A DNA stretch of 50,325 nucleotides from Bacillota bacterium (GTDB lineage: Bacteria; Bacillota; Clostridia; Lachnospirales; Lachnospiraceae). The notes below the pieces were generated by a model, which saw only the letters and a program-made list of their open reading frames with translations, searched no databases and was not told where the DNA came from. Both the position numbers and the translations under genes were made by a program. Where the stretch lies: positions 1-50,325 of the forward strand of contig JAEWPQ010000054.1 of assembly GCA_023460575.1 (NCBI GenBank), read 5' to 3'. Below, one piece after another: positions 15,477-24,957 of the stretch (position 1 is the first letter of the stretch; each line of letters begins with the position of its first letter).

Positions 15477-17411
15477 ATGAGAACGAAAATATCCAATTAT
15501 ATAGCCCGGAGTCTGGTGGAACTTGGAATCTCCCAGGTGTTTACCGTAACAGGAGGAGGTGCCATGCATTTAAACGATGCATTGGGACATCAGGAAGGGC
15601 TTAGCTGTCTCTATAACCATCATGAGCAGGCATGTGCCATTGCTGCTGAAGCCTACGCCAGAATCAGGGGACAGATTGCTGCTGTATGCGTGACCACAGG
15701 CCCCGGGGGTACCAATGCCATAACCGGAGTTTTAGGCGGCTGGCTGGATTCTATTCCCATGCTGATCCTGTCTGGACAGGTGCGCTATGACACCACGGCC
15801 AGGTGGTCCGGCGTAGGAATCCGTGCCATGGGAGATCAGGAATTTGATATTACAAAAGCAATTGACTGTATGACCAAGTACAGCGAGATGGTGATTGATC
15901 CCATGAGGATCCGCTACTGCCTGGAAAAGGCAGTCTATCTGGCGTATTCCGGCCGCCCCGGACCTGCATGGCTGGACATACCCTTAAATGTACAGGGCGC
16001 TTATGTGGAAACCGATGATTTAATCGGATTTGATCCGGAAGATTACGAGCAGGGAGGAGACGGCTGGGCTTCTGTATGTGAAGCAAAGATCTCTGAGGAT
16101 GAGAACGGTTATGGAGAGAAACGCCAGACACTGCCTCCAAAGCCGGATACAGATGCTGTTCGGGATGTCCTTTTAAAGATCAGGGAAGCATCCCGCCCTG
16201 TAATCAATGCAGGCAATGGAATCCGTATCGGACAGGCTCACGAGGCTTTTCTTCGTGTGGCAGAGAAGCTTGGAGTTCCTGTTGTGACGGGCTGGAACAG
16301 TCAGGACTGTATCTATGATGCCCATCCTCTTTATACCGGAAGAGGAGGCGGAATGGGAGACCGTCCCGGGAATTTCGCCATTCAGAACAGCGACCTGGTG
16401 CTTTCTCTTGCCAGCCGTTTAAGCATCCGCCAGGTTGGATATAATTATGCCACCTGGGCCAGAGAGGCATGTGTCATTGTCAATGACATTGATTCTGAGG
16501 AATTAAAGAAACCGTCTGTCCATGCAGATATGCGGATTCATGCAGATATTAAAGAGCTGCTGGCGGTGATGGAAGATCTTCTGGACCGGGAATTTAAGGC
16601 GACTGGGAAAGATCCGCTTTTTAAAGGCGGAAAGGGAATTGACTCCCTTACCTGGAATGAGACATGCCGCATGTGGAAAGAGACGTATCCTGTGGTGCTT
16701 CCAAAGCATTACAGCCAGGAAGAAGAGAAGGAAGTCAACATCTATGCATTTATTAAGGAGCTCAGCTCCCGCCTTCCCGAAAACCGGATTACTGTGGTTG
16801 GCAACGGATCGGCCTGTGTTGTGGGCGGACATGCTTATGTGATCAAGCCCGGCCAGCGTTTTATCACCAATTCTGCAGTGGCCTCCATGGGATATGACCT
16901 GCCTGCAGCCATCGGCGTTGCAAAGGCTGATCCGGGAGAGGACATTGTTCTGGTGACCGGGGATGGAAGCATACAGATGAACCTGCAGGAACTGCAGACG
17001 ATTATACACCACCGCCTTCCGATTAAGATATTCGTAATAAATAACGGCGGTTATCATTCCATACGGCAGACCCAGAAGAATTATTTCGGGGAACCGTTAG
17101 TGGGAATCGGAGATGACAGCGGTGATTTAAGCTTCCCGGATATGAAGAAGCTCTCCGGTGCGTACGGATACCCCTATGTCTGCGCCCGTCACAATGGTGA
17201 GATTGATCAGGCGCTTTGTGCTACCTTATCTCTTGACGGGCCGGCGATTTGTGAAGTATTTGTCAGCAGAGATCAGAATTTTGAGCCGAAATCAGCGGCC
17301 AAGCGCCTTCCGGACGGAACCATGGTTTCGCCTCCGTTAGAGGATTTATCTCCGTTCCTGTCTGAGGAAGAGATGGACCGCAATATGATCATTCCCCGAA
17401 TCAGGGACTAG
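15477..17411 (+). CDS. Thiamine-diphosphate enzyme of the acetolactate synthase family
   Basis: 644 residues, longer than usual acetolactate synthases (about 560). The N-terminal PYR domain has the catalytic Glu (E50 in NHHEQACAIAAEAYAR) and TTGPGGTNA; a central domain follows; the C-terminal PP domain has the ThDP/Mg motif from GDGS at 495 to the NN pair near 522 (GDGSIQMNLQELQTI, INNGGYHS). It heads an operon of sugar-modifying enzymes and glycosyltransferases, not one of branched amino acid genes, and no regulatory subunit is adjacent. ThDP enzymes of this family can add two-carbon branches to keto-sugars (YerE in yersiniose synthesis) or decarboxylate keto acids, so a role in making an unusual sugar or substituent is likely. 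The exact substrate cannot be read from the sequence. Confidence 0.85.
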   Translation: MRTKISNYIARSLVELGISQVFTVTGGGAMHLNDALGHQEGLSCLYNHHEQACAIAAEAYARIRGQIAAVCVTTGPGGTNAITGVLGGWLDSIPMLILSGQVRYDTTARWSGVGIRAMGDQEFDITKAIDCMTKYSEMVIDPMRIRYCLEKAVYLAYSGRPGPAWLDIPLNVQGAYVETDDLIGFDPEDYEQGGDGWASVCEAKISEDENGYGEKRQTLPPKPDTDAVRDVLLKIREASRPVINAGNGIRIGQAHEAFLRVAEKLGVPVVTGWNSQDCIYDAHPLYTGRGGGMGDRPGNFAIQNSDLVLSLASRLSIRQVGYNYATWAREACVIVNDIDSEELKKPSVHADMRIHADIKELLAVMEDLLDREFKATGKDPLFKGGKGIDSLTWNETCRMWKETYPVVLPKHYSQEEEKEVNIYAFIKELSSRLPENRITVVGNGSACVVGGHAYVIKPGQRFITNSAVASMGYDLPAAIGVAKADPGEDIVLVTGDGSIQMNLQELQTIIHHRLPIKIFVINNGGYHSIRQTQKNYFGEPLVGIGDDSGDLSFPDMKKLSGAYGYPYVCARHNGEIDQALCATLSLDGPAICEVFVSRDQNFEPKSAAKRLPDGTMVSPPLEDLSPFLSEEEMDRNMIIPRIRD

Positions 17412-17435
17412 ACTACAGGACAGGGAGGAAATACG

Positions 17436-18368
17436 GTGAATGTTGTTGTAACAGGAGCGACCAGCTTCCTGGGAAGAGCTGTGGCGGACCGCCTATTAAA
17501 ACAGGGCAGCAGGGTATATGCAGTGGTCCGCCCCGGTTCGGGGAATATGAGATACCTGCCCGCAGAACAAGAGAGACTTATGGTAATAGAACGGGAGCTT
17601 TTAGAACTTGATACACTAGATCAGGTAATTGACGAACCCTGCCAGGCATTTTATCACTTTGGCTGGGATGGTTCCGGGAGCGAGAACCGGATGAAGCGGG
17701 AAGTCCAGCAAAAGAATGTCAGGGACTCTTTAAAGGCTTTGGAAGGGGCCAGACGTTTAGGCTGCAGCCGTTTTCTCTTCAGCGGTTCCCAGGCGGAATA
17801 CGGCATTCACGCAGGACCGCTTTCGGAGGAAACTGTATGCAGCCCTGTCTCTGAATATGGAAAGGCGAAACTGGACTTTTTAAATCAGGCAGCAGAAAAG
17901 ACGGACCAGTGGAGACAGGAAGGGATTTCTTCCATGGAATACATCCACGCAAGGATTTTCAGTGTGTACGGACCGGGGGACCATCCCTGGTCTCTGGTGG
18001 AAAGCTGCTTAAGAGCATTTGGCAGGGGAGAATACATATCCCTGGGAGAATGCACACAAATGTGGAATTTTTTATATCTGGAGGATTGTGTCCGGGCACT
18101 GATGCTTTTAATGGAACGGGGAAAAGAATCGGTTTCCGGAATTTATAATGTGGCAGCGCCGGATAGCGAAACGAAGCCGCTGCGGGAATACATTCGGCTG
18201 ATGTATGAAACCATGGGATATCATGGGAGCTACAGCTATGGAAGAAGACGGCCCAATGCAGAAGGTCTTGCAAATCTCATTCCGGATATAAAAAAGCTGG
18301 AAAAAGAGACCGGTTTTTCCCCTCTTGTGAGCTTTTCTGAGGGAGTTAAGAAAACCTGCGGATATTAA
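17436..18368 (+). CDS. NAD(P)-dependent sugar epimerase/dehydratase (extended SDR)
   Basis: 310 residues, GTG start at 17436 with GGGAGG 8 nt upstream. The N-terminal Rossmann motif TGATSFLG, the catalytic YGKAK (Y-x3-K) after FSGSQAEYG, and a substrate region with an ARIFSVYGPGDHP motif place it with nucleotide-sugar epimerases, dehydratases and 4-ketoreductases. It follows the ThDP enzyme by 24 bp in the same operon. It probably acts on an NDP-sugar before or after the ThDP or methyl-transfer step. Its precise chemistry (epimerase or reductase) is open. Confidence 0.85.
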   Translation: MNVVVTGATSFLGRAVADRLLKQGSRVYAVVRPGSGNMRYLPAEQERLMVIERELLELDTLDQVIDEPCQAFYHFGWDGSGSENRMKREVQQKNVRDSLKALEGARRLGCSRFLFSGSQAEYGIHAGPLSEETVCSPVSEYGKAKLDFLNQAAEKTDQWRQEGISSMEYIHARIFSVYGPGDHPWSLVESCLRAFGRGEYISLGECTQMWNFLYLEDCVRALMLLMERGKESVSGIYNVAAPDSETKPLREYIRLMYETMGYHGSYSYGRRRPNAEGLANLIPDIKKLEKETGFSPLVSFSEGVKKTCGY

Positions 18369-18399
18369 AAAGGGATTGACATGGAGGAATATTTGTGGT

Positions 18400-19590
18400 A
18401 TGAGAGATAGGATTTGTATTGTTTGCGGACAGCCGCTTGACGGGGAACCTTTACTGACACTGGATCATATGCCTGCGTCTGCGCAGGATATTCCGGGCCG
18501 GGAGGATCTGGAAGATGACAGGGGAATCAGTTTAAATCTCCACCAGTGCAGCAGCTGCGGCCTGGTTCAGTTTGATTGTGAACCAGTGCCATATTATAAG
18601 GACGTAATCCGGTCCGGCGGATTTACCACCACGATGGTGGAATTAAGAAAACGCCAGTACCGGCATTTTATTGATACCTGTAATCTGGAAGGGAAGAAGC
18701 TCATTGAGGCTGGCTGCGGCCAGGGAGAGTTCCTTTCTGTCCTTACCGGATTCCCGGTTACTGCCTGCGGAATTGAGCACCGGGAGAGCCTGGTTTTACT
18801 TGGAAAAGAAAAAGGGCTGAATGTCTGGAGGCAGTTTGCCGGGGAGGGAGAGGTTCTTGCGTCCCCCGATAGCAGCATGAGCGGTCCTTACGATGGATTT
18901 TTATCCTTTAACTATCTGGAACATCAGCCGGATCCTGTTGGGATGCTCCGCTGCATAGCAGAGAATTTAACGGATGAGGGCGTGGGCTTAATTACCGTGC
19001 CAAGTCTTGAATATATCTTAAAGTATGACGGCTACTACGAGCTGATCCGGGATCATATCGCTTATTATACCTTTGATACGCTGCGCTTTACAGCGGATCA
19101 GGCTGGTTTTGAAGTAATTGAGGAAGAGATGGTAAACCGGGATACGCTTTCAGTGATTGTCAGAAAGAAGAAAAACTTAAAAGCAGGGGCAGGACGGAAA
19201 AGTTCAGACAGACTGGATGTTTCCGGTCTGGTACAGAGCCGTGTGATAATCGGTGATGAGCTGAAACGTCTGGTCAGCGAATTAGAGTCAGAAGGAAAGA
19301 GTCTTGGAATCTGGGGAGCAAGCCATCAGGGCTTTACCCTCGCATCCACCACTGTAATCGGGGATTTTGCCAGATACATCATTGATTCAGCTCCCTTTAA
19401 ACAGGGCAGATATGCACCTGCCTCCCACTTGCCCATTGTAGCACCGGACCATTTCCTTAAGAATCCGGTAGATGCCATTTTAATCGTGGCACCGGGCTAT
19501 ACAGAGGAGATTGCTAAGTCCATTGTGGAAAAGTTTGGCCGGAATGTGGAGATTATGGCGTTGAAATCCAATCATTTGGAAAGGATATAA
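18400..19590 (+). CDS. Sugar C-methyltransferase (zinc-binding, SAM-dependent)
   Basis: 396 residues from the ATG at 18400 (GGAGG at 18383-18387; the frame also opens at a TTG at 18376). Three parts are visible: an N-terminal four-cysteine zinc module (C6-x2-C9 and C50-x2-C53, CIVCGQ and CSSCG), a central SAM Rossmann domain (IEAGCGQGEFL, LSFNYLEHQPDP) and a C-terminal C-methyltransferase domain (LGIWGASHQGF, IVAPGYTEEI). This is the layout of the NDP-keto-deoxysugar C-3 methyltransferases (TylC3/NovU type), which make branched-chain sugars. Its place after the epimerase supports a methyl-branched sugar in the product glycan. Methylation of another keto substrate cannot be excluded. Confidence 0.85.
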   Translation: MRDRICIVCGQPLDGEPLLTLDHMPASAQDIPGREDLEDDRGISLNLHQCSSCGLVQFDCEPVPYYKDVIRSGGFTTTMVELRKRQYRHFIDTCNLEGKKLIEAGCGQGEFLSVLTGFPVTACGIEHRESLVLLGKEKGLNVWRQFAGEGEVLASPDSSMSGPYDGFLSFNYLEHQPDPVGMLRCIAENLTDEGVGLITVPSLEYILKYDGYYELIRDHIAYYTFDTLRFTADQAGFEVIEEEMVNRDTLSVIVRKKKNLKAGAGRKSSDRLDVSGLVQSRVIIGDELKRLVSELESEGKSLGIWGASHQGFTLASTTVIGDFARYIIDSAPFKQGRYAPASHLPIVAPDHFLKNPVDAILIVAPGYTEEIAKSIVEKFGRNVEIMALKSNHLERI

Positions 19591-19599
19591 GAAAAAAGT

Positions 19600-20667
19600 A
19601 TGAAAGCATTTGTTTTAATTGAACCGGGAAAAGTTGGCTGGCATGATGCGCCGGAGCCGGTGCTCACACCTTACGGGGCGATTCTTCGGCCTGTTGCAGT
19701 GGCTCCCTGCTCCTCTGATGTTCATACCGTTTACGGAGGGGGATCAAGAAAAGCACCCAATCTCATATTAGGCCATGAATGTGTGGCGGAGATTCTGGAA
19801 ACCGGAGATTTGGTAAAAGATTTTAAGCCTGGAGAGATTGTTGCAGTTCCTGCCATCACCCCGGACTGGAGGGCTATGGGGATTCAGGAAGGAAACTATA
19901 AGCATGCATCGGCTCCGTTTTCCGGACATCAGCTGGGCAGATCCATGCCCGGCGTATTTGCTGAAAAATTTCTGATACCTGATGCGGATACCACTCTGGC
20001 AAAGATTCCTGAGGGAGTTACCCTGGAACAGGCGCTTATGTGTGTGGATGTGGTCACTACAGGTTTTACCGGAGCGGAATATGCAGACATTCAGTTTGGA
20101 GATACAGTTGTGGTTATGGGGATCGGTCCCATCGGACTGATGGCAGTTGAGGGTGCCAGACATTTAGGGGCAGCCCGTATTATTGCAGTAGGCACCAGGC
20201 CTGTATGCACCAGCCTTGCCATGGAATTTGGGGCGACGGAGGTCTTAAGCTATAAAAACGGCAGTATTGTGGATCAGGTAATGGAACGGACGGGCGGTCT
20301 GGGAGCCGATGGCGTCATCATCTGCGGAGGCGGAGACGAAGTATTTACCCAGGCTGTTGATATGGCAAGATATGGAATCGGAACCATATCCAATGTCAAT
20401 TATTTCGGCGGCACCGGAGATCTTGCTTTCCCCAAATTCTCGGGAGGCAGGGGAATGGGTGGCAAGACCATTCATACGGAGCTGGCAAAAGGCGGGAGAG
20501 TGAGAATTGAACGCCTCTTAAAGATGATTCAGTACGGCAGAATTAACCCCCAGAAGCTGGTGACCCATCACCTGTATGGACTGGAAGAAGTGGAGACTGC
20601 GCTCCGGCTGATGAAAGAAAAACCTGCAGATTTAGTAAAAGTGATGGTGCGGACAGATGGGAAGTGA
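19600..20667 (+). CDS. Zinc-dependent, probably NADP-linked secondary alcohol dehydrogenase
   Basis: 355 residues, medium-chain dehydrogenase fold. It resembles the clostridial isopropanol/secondary alcohol dehydrogenase along its length. Catalytic zinc ligands C37 (APCSSDVHT), H59/E60 (LGHE) and the Asp of VDVVTTGF are all present; TPDWR and the Rossmann GIGPIGL are conserved. VGTRP and the later SYKNG keep the Arg and Tyr that favour NADP in that enzyme. It may reduce the keto group of a branched sugar or side chain made by the upstream ThDP enzyme. A separate fermentative role is possible, but it sits inside the operon (9 bp after the methyltransferase, 4 bp before a glycosyltransferase). 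Confidence 0.82.
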   Translation: MKAFVLIEPGKVGWHDAPEPVLTPYGAILRPVAVAPCSSDVHTVYGGGSRKAPNLILGHECVAEILETGDLVKDFKPGEIVAVPAITPDWRAMGIQEGNYKHASAPFSGHQLGRSMPGVFAEKFLIPDADTTLAKIPEGVTLEQALMCVDVVTTGFTGAEYADIQFGDTVVVMGIGPIGLMAVEGARHLGAARIIAVGTRPVCTSLAMEFGATEVLSYKNGSIVDQVMERTGGLGADGVIICGGGDEVFTQAVDMARYGIGTISNVNYFGGTGDLAFPKFSGGRGMGGKTIHTELAKGGRVRIERLLKMIQYGRINPQKLVTHHLYGLEEVETALRLMKEKPADLVKVMVRTDGK

Positions 20668-20671
20668 ACAC

Positions 20672-21679
20672 ATGAAAACAATTAGCATTGTAGTTCCCTG
20701 CTATAACGAGGAAGAAAACGTAGAAGCCATGTATCAGGCGATTACAGGCGTTTTTAACAGGGAATTGAATCAATACTGTTATGAACTGATTTTTATTGAT
20801 AATGATTCTTCGGACAGAACCAGGGAATTAATCCGTGGTTTATGTTCAAAGGATAAAGGGGTAAAGGGAATTTTAAATGCGAAAAATTTCGGGCAGTTCA
20901 ATTCTCCATACTACGCCATGCTCCAGTCGGAAGGCGACTGTACGATCTTAATGGCAGCAGATTTCCAGGACCCGGTTGAGATGATTCCCAGTTACGTAAA
21001 GGAATGGGAGGACGGTTACAAAATTGTGATCGGAATCAAGAAGTCCAGCAAAGAAAGTAAAATCATGTACTGGCTGAGAAGCTGTTATTATAAGATGATT
21101 AAAAAACTCTCCGATGTGGAGCAGATTGAGCATTTTACCGGATTCGGACTGTATGACAGGTCATTTATTAAGGTTTTAAGGCAGCTTGATGATCCGACTC
21201 CCTTCCTTAGAGGAATTGTTGCAGAGCTTGGGTTCAGAAGAAAAGAGATTCCTTATGTACAGCCCAAACGGCGGGCGGGGAAAACCAGCAACAACTTCTA
21301 TAAGCTATATGATGCAGCCATGTTAAGTGTTACTTCCTACACAAAGGTCGGACTTCGCCTGGCAACCATTTTCGGAAGCATCTGTTCCTTTGCCAGTATT
21401 ACGGTGGGCCTGATTTATCTGATCTTAAAGCTGATCTACTGGGACCGTTTCCCAGCCGGGATGGCACCTCTCCTCATTGGCATGTGCTTTCTGGGATCAG
21501 TTCAGATCTTCTTTATCGGTCTTGTGGGTGAGTACATTCTTTCCATCAATGCACGCATTATGAAACGTCCGCTTGTTATTGAAGAGGAGCGGATTAATTT
21601 CACATGCGGCACACAGGGAGATACAGATGAGGATCTGCTTCTTATGGCAGCCTCCATGGAGGATGGGAATCAGAGATGA
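20672..21679 (+). CDS. Membrane-linked family 2 glycosyltransferase (GtrB/DPM1-like)
   Basis: 335 residues from the ATG at 20672 (an in-frame ATG at 20657 lies inside the previous gene). The catalytic domain has VVPCYNEEENVEAMYQAI, FIDNDSSDRT and ADFQDP as the metal-binding DxD-like site; two C-terminal membrane helices follow (about 225-290). This layout is typical of enzymes that load a sugar onto a polyprenyl phosphate or act at the membrane face. The 3' end overlaps the next gene by 4 nt (ATGA), so translation is coupled. Confidence 0.88.
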   Translation: MKTISIVVPCYNEEENVEAMYQAITGVFNRELNQYCYELIFIDNDSSDRTRELIRGLCSKDKGVKGILNAKNFGQFNSPYYAMLQSEGDCTILMAADFQDPVEMIPSYVKEWEDGYKIVIGIKKSSKESKIMYWLRSCYYKMIKKLSDVEQIEHFTGFGLYDRSFIKVLRQLDDPTPFLRGIVAELGFRRKEIPYVQPKRRAGKTSNNFYKLYDAAMLSVTSYTKVGLRLATIFGSICSFASITVGLIYLILKLIYWDRFPAGMAPLLIGMCFLGSVQIFFIGLVGEYILSINARIMKRPLVIEEERINFTCGTQGDTDEDLLLMAASMEDGNQR

Positions 21680-23868
21680 AATATAAGATAGATGTAGCGC
21701 GGATCCGTGACAATTCCATCGTATTAAATGGCTGGGTCATCGGAAAAACTCCGGAGGAAGCAGTGGAATTTAAGGTGCTTGATGAACAGGGAAATCCTGT
21801 GGAATTCAAATACGTACCGGTGCGCAGAGATGATGTAAGCCAGATTTATTTTAAGAAAACGGTTGAAAAGGACCTTGGTTTTGATATCCGGATCCCATAT
21901 GTACGGGACAGCAGAAAAGACCGGACATTCGTGATACAGTGTGAAAATAAGTCAGTACAGGTAAAACTGAATGCGGATATCATAGAAAAGCAGAACAGCT
22001 CAGCCCATAAAAAATCGGCTAAATTAAAGAGCATGATGAATAAGCAGACACTCCAGTCTGCAATGGATTTCCTCATGGAGAAAGGCTTAAAAGCTTTTGT
22101 AATCAAATCCAGACATAAGCTTCAGGGAATTGACAGTGATTACGATTATCCGGAATGGGTATCTCTTACGAGAACAACAGAAGAAGAACTGGCACAGCAG
22201 AGACAGTTTGTGTTTGATTATATGCCAAGACTATCTGTTGTGATACCCGCCTATAAGACGCCGGAGCGTTTCCTTTCCGCAATGCTTGATTCACTGCTTG
22301 CCCAGACCTACACAAACTGGGAGGTCTGTGTGGCTGACGGAAGCCCTAAGGGAGAAGGGGTGGAGCGGGTGCTTAAGCGCTACGCCATGAAGGATGAGAG
22401 ATTCCGTTACGTGATACTGGGAGAGAACAAAGGAATTTCCGGCAATACCAACGCTGCCATTGAGATGGCCACGGGCGACTTTATCGTCCTTGCAGATCAT
22501 GACGACACACTGGCTCCTGATGCATTGTTTGAATGTGTTAAGGCCATTAACGAAGATCCTGAGATCGATGTGGTTTATACCGATGAAGATAAGCTTGATA
22601 TTGACGGAGGGGAATTGTTTGAGCCTCACTTTAAACCTGACTTCAGTCCCGATTTATTAACCAGTGTTAATTATATCTGCCATTTGTTTGTGGTAAACCA
22701 TGAACTGCTTCTGGAAGTAGGCTTATTTAAGGAGGAGTTTGACGGAGCCCAGGATTATGATTTCATTCTGCGCTGTACAGAAAAGGCCAGAAAGATCTGT
22801 CATATTCCAAAGGCACTTTACCACTGGCGCTGTCATCAGGATTCCACAGCAAGCAATCCGGAAAGCAAGCTGTATGCCTTTGAGGCAGGTGCGAGAGCGG
22901 TCAAAGCTCATTATGACCGGCTGGGAATCCCGGCGAAGTCTGTGGAAAAGGGCATTGATTACGGTATCTACCACACCACATTTAATATAACCGGAGATCC
23001 TCTGGTATCTGTCATTATTCCCAACAAGGATCACAGTGCAGATCTGGATTTATGCATGCGCTCTCTGATTGAAAAATCCACTTATAAGAACCTGGAGTTT
23101 ATTGTGGTGGAGAATAACAGCACGGATCCGGCCACATTTGCCTATTATGAGAAGATGCAAAAGGAATTTGACTTTGTCCATGTTGTAACATGGGAGAGTG
23201 AATTCAATTATTCTGCCATCAATAATTTTGGTGTTTCATTTGCAAAGGGAGAGTACCTTCTGTTCTTAAATAATGACACAGAATTGATTAATCCGGAAAG
23301 CATACATGAGATGCTGGGATTCTGCCAGAGAGATGACGTGGGAATCACGGGGGTCCGGCTTCTGTACTCGGATGATACCATTCAGCATGCCGGAGTGGTT
23401 GTCGGCTTCGGAGGAATTGCAGGCCATACCTTTATTGGCCTCCATAAGGCAGAAAGCAGCTATTTTAACCAGGCTATGTGTGCAAGGAATTACAGTGCCG
23501 TCACTGCGGCCTGTATGATGAGCAAGCGGTCCCTGTTTGATGAGGTGGGAGGATTTTCCGAAGACCTGGCAGTTGCTTTCAATGACATTGATTACTGTAT
23601 GAAGATCCGTTCCTTAAATAAACTGGTGGTTTATGCGCCCTATGCCCTTTTCTACCATTATGAGTCAAAGTCCAGAGGGCTTGAAGACACGCCGGAAAAG
23701 GTGGAGCGCTTCAACCGGGAGATCAGGAAGTTTTCAGAAAAATGGCCGGAAATATTAAGGGACGGCGATCCCTACTATAACCCCAATTTAACTCTTCGCA
23801 AATCCAATTTTGCACTGAGAGATTTAAAGAAAGAGAAAATAGGGGAACCCTATCAGTTAGAGGTTTAA
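21676..23868 (+). CDS. Bifunctional family 2 glycosyltransferase (tandem GT2 domains)
   Basis: 730 residues. A beta-sandwich start (1-95, VLNGWVIGKTPEEAVEFKVL), then two GT2 catalytic domains: about 190-400 (SVVIPAYKTPERFLSAML, LADHDDTLAP, VYTDEDKLD, GAQDYDFILR) and about 435-690 (SVIIPNKDHSADLDLCMR, LFLNNDTELI, AFNDIDYC). This tandem form is common among rhamnan or cell-wall polysaccharide polymerising transferases that alternate linkages. No membrane segment. It overlaps the previous gene by ATGA and is followed by the next after 1 bp. The donor sugar is unknown. Confidence 0.88.
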   Translation: MKYKIDVARIRDNSIVLNGWVIGKTPEEAVEFKVLDEQGNPVEFKYVPVRRDDVSQIYFKKTVEKDLGFDIRIPYVRDSRKDRTFVIQCENKSVQVKLNADIIEKQNSSAHKKSAKLKSMMNKQTLQSAMDFLMEKGLKAFVIKSRHKLQGIDSDYDYPEWVSLTRTTEEELAQQRQFVFDYMPRLSVVIPAYKTPERFLSAMLDSLLAQTYTNWEVCVADGSPKGEGVERVLKRYAMKDERFRYVILGENKGISGNTNAAIEMATGDFIVLADHDDTLAPDALFECVKAINEDPEIDVVYTDEDKLDIDGGELFEPHFKPDFSPDLLTSVNYICHLFVVNHELLLEVGLFKEEFDGAQDYDFILRCTEKARKICHIPKALYHWRCHQDSTASNPESKLYAFEAGARAVKAHYDRLGIPAKSVEKGIDYGIYHTTFNITGDPLVSVIIPNKDHSADLDLCMRSLIEKSTYKNLEFIVVENNSTDPATFAYYEKMQKEFDFVHVVTWESEFNYSAINNFGVSFAKGEYLLFLNNDTELINPESIHEMLGFCQRDDVGITGVRLLYSDDTIQHAGVVVGFGGIAGHTFIGLHKAESSYFNQAMCARNYSAVTAACMMSKRSLFDEVGGFSEDLAVAFNDIDYCMKIRSLNKLVVYAPYALFYHYESKSRGLEDTPEKVERFNREIRKFSEKWPEILRDGDPYYNPNLTLRKSNFALRDLKKEKIGEPYQLEV

Positions 23869-23869
23869 G

Positions 23870-24859
23870 ATGCGAAATAAAGTGACAATCATCATTCCCA
23901 ATTATAACGGATTAAAATTTATGGAACCCTGTTTTAAAGCCTTAAGAGCTCAAAGTGATCAGAACTTTGAGCTTCTTGTGGTGGATAACGGTTCTTCTGA
24001 CGGAAGCGTTGAATGGCTGAAAGACCATCAGATCCCGTCCATATTTTTAGAAGAGAATACAGGATTTTCCGGTGCTGTTAATGTTGGAATCCGGGAATCT
24101 GTGACCCCCTATGTGATTCTTTTAAACAATGATACGGAGCCGGAGATAGATTACGTCAGGGAGATGGTAAAGGCCATCGAGCGTTCGCCTAAGATTTTCT
24201 CCGTCAGCAGCAAGATGATTCAGCTTTACCACAAGGGTCTCATGGATGATGCAGGTGATATGTACAGCGTACTGGGCTGGGCCTATCAAAGAGGAGTGGG
24301 ACAGAAAAGCAGCGGTTATAAAAGGGCCTGCCGGGTGTTCTCTGCATGTGCCGGAGCTGCCATCTACCGGAGAGAGGTTTTTGATAAAATCGGAGGCTTT
24401 GACGAGGATCATTTTGCATATTTGGAGGACATTGATGTGGGATACCGGGCTAAGATATGCGGCTACGAGAACTGGTACTGCCCCAAAGCTGTGGTTTATC
24501 ACGTGGGAAGCGGAACCAGCGGTTCCAAATACAACTCCTTTAAAGTAAAACTGGCTGCAAGAAACAATCTTTATTTAAACTATAAGAATATGCCTCTGCT
24601 GCAGCTTTTATTTAACTTACTTCCGATTTTGGCGGGAATGGCAGTAAAATATTTGTTTTTCCGGCGTATTGGCTTTGCCTCTGATTATGTGGAAGGGGTA
24701 AAGGAAGGGATCAGAACGCTGAAAAAAACAAAAAAAGTCAGGTTTCAAATGTCCCGGCTTGGAAATTATATAAGAATTGAGGGAGAGCTGATTTTCGGCA
24801 CATTTCTCTATGTATGGGAATTTATGAACAGAAAACTAAAAATTGACAGGTCAATTTAA
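23870..24859 (+). CDS. Family 2 glycosyltransferase (rhamnosyltransferase-like)
   Basis: 329 residues. VTIIIPNYNGLKFMEPCF, VVDNGSSDGS and LLNNDTEPEI, then FDEDHFAYLEDIDVGYR (catalytic acidic motif) and a C-terminal segment with a hydrophobic stretch (about 240-262). It is like WbbL-type rhamnosyltransferases, though the sugar is not proven. Last gene of the tight run that starts at 15477; a gap with promoter-like sequence separates it from the priming transferase. Confidence 0.87.
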   Translation: MRNKVTIIIPNYNGLKFMEPCFKALRAQSDQNFELLVVDNGSSDGSVEWLKDHQIPSIFLEENTGFSGAVNVGIRESVTPYVILLNNDTEPEIDYVREMVKAIERSPKIFSVSSKMIQLYHKGLMDDAGDMYSVLGWAYQRGVGQKSSGYKRACRVFSACAGAAIYRREVFDKIGGFDEDHFAYLEDIDVGYRAKICGYENWYCPKAVVYHVGSGTSGSKYNSFKVKLAARNNLYLNYKNMPLLQLLFNLLPILAGMAVKYLFFRRIGFASDYVEGVKEGIRTLKKTKKVRFQMSRLGNYIRIEGELIFGTFLYVWEFMNRKLKIDRSI

Positions 24860-24899
24860 GAATAATTTAATGGCATCATATTGACATATCATGTATAAT
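24843..24899 (+). promoter_or_regulatory. Promoter region ahead of the priming transferase
   Basis: TTGACA (24843-24848), 17 bp, then TTTAAT (24866-24871) forms a credible SigA promoter that starts inside the last codons of the upstream gene. A second -10-like TATAAT (24894-24899) follows with only a weak -35 (TGGCAT). The priming transferase and the LCP gene may therefore be expressed apart from the upstream sugar genes. Confidence 0.5.
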
Positions 24900-24957
24900 A
24901 AACGGGAAATTATCATGGAAGAGTATGTAGTCATGCAAGTAGGAAGGTTTTGCTGCT

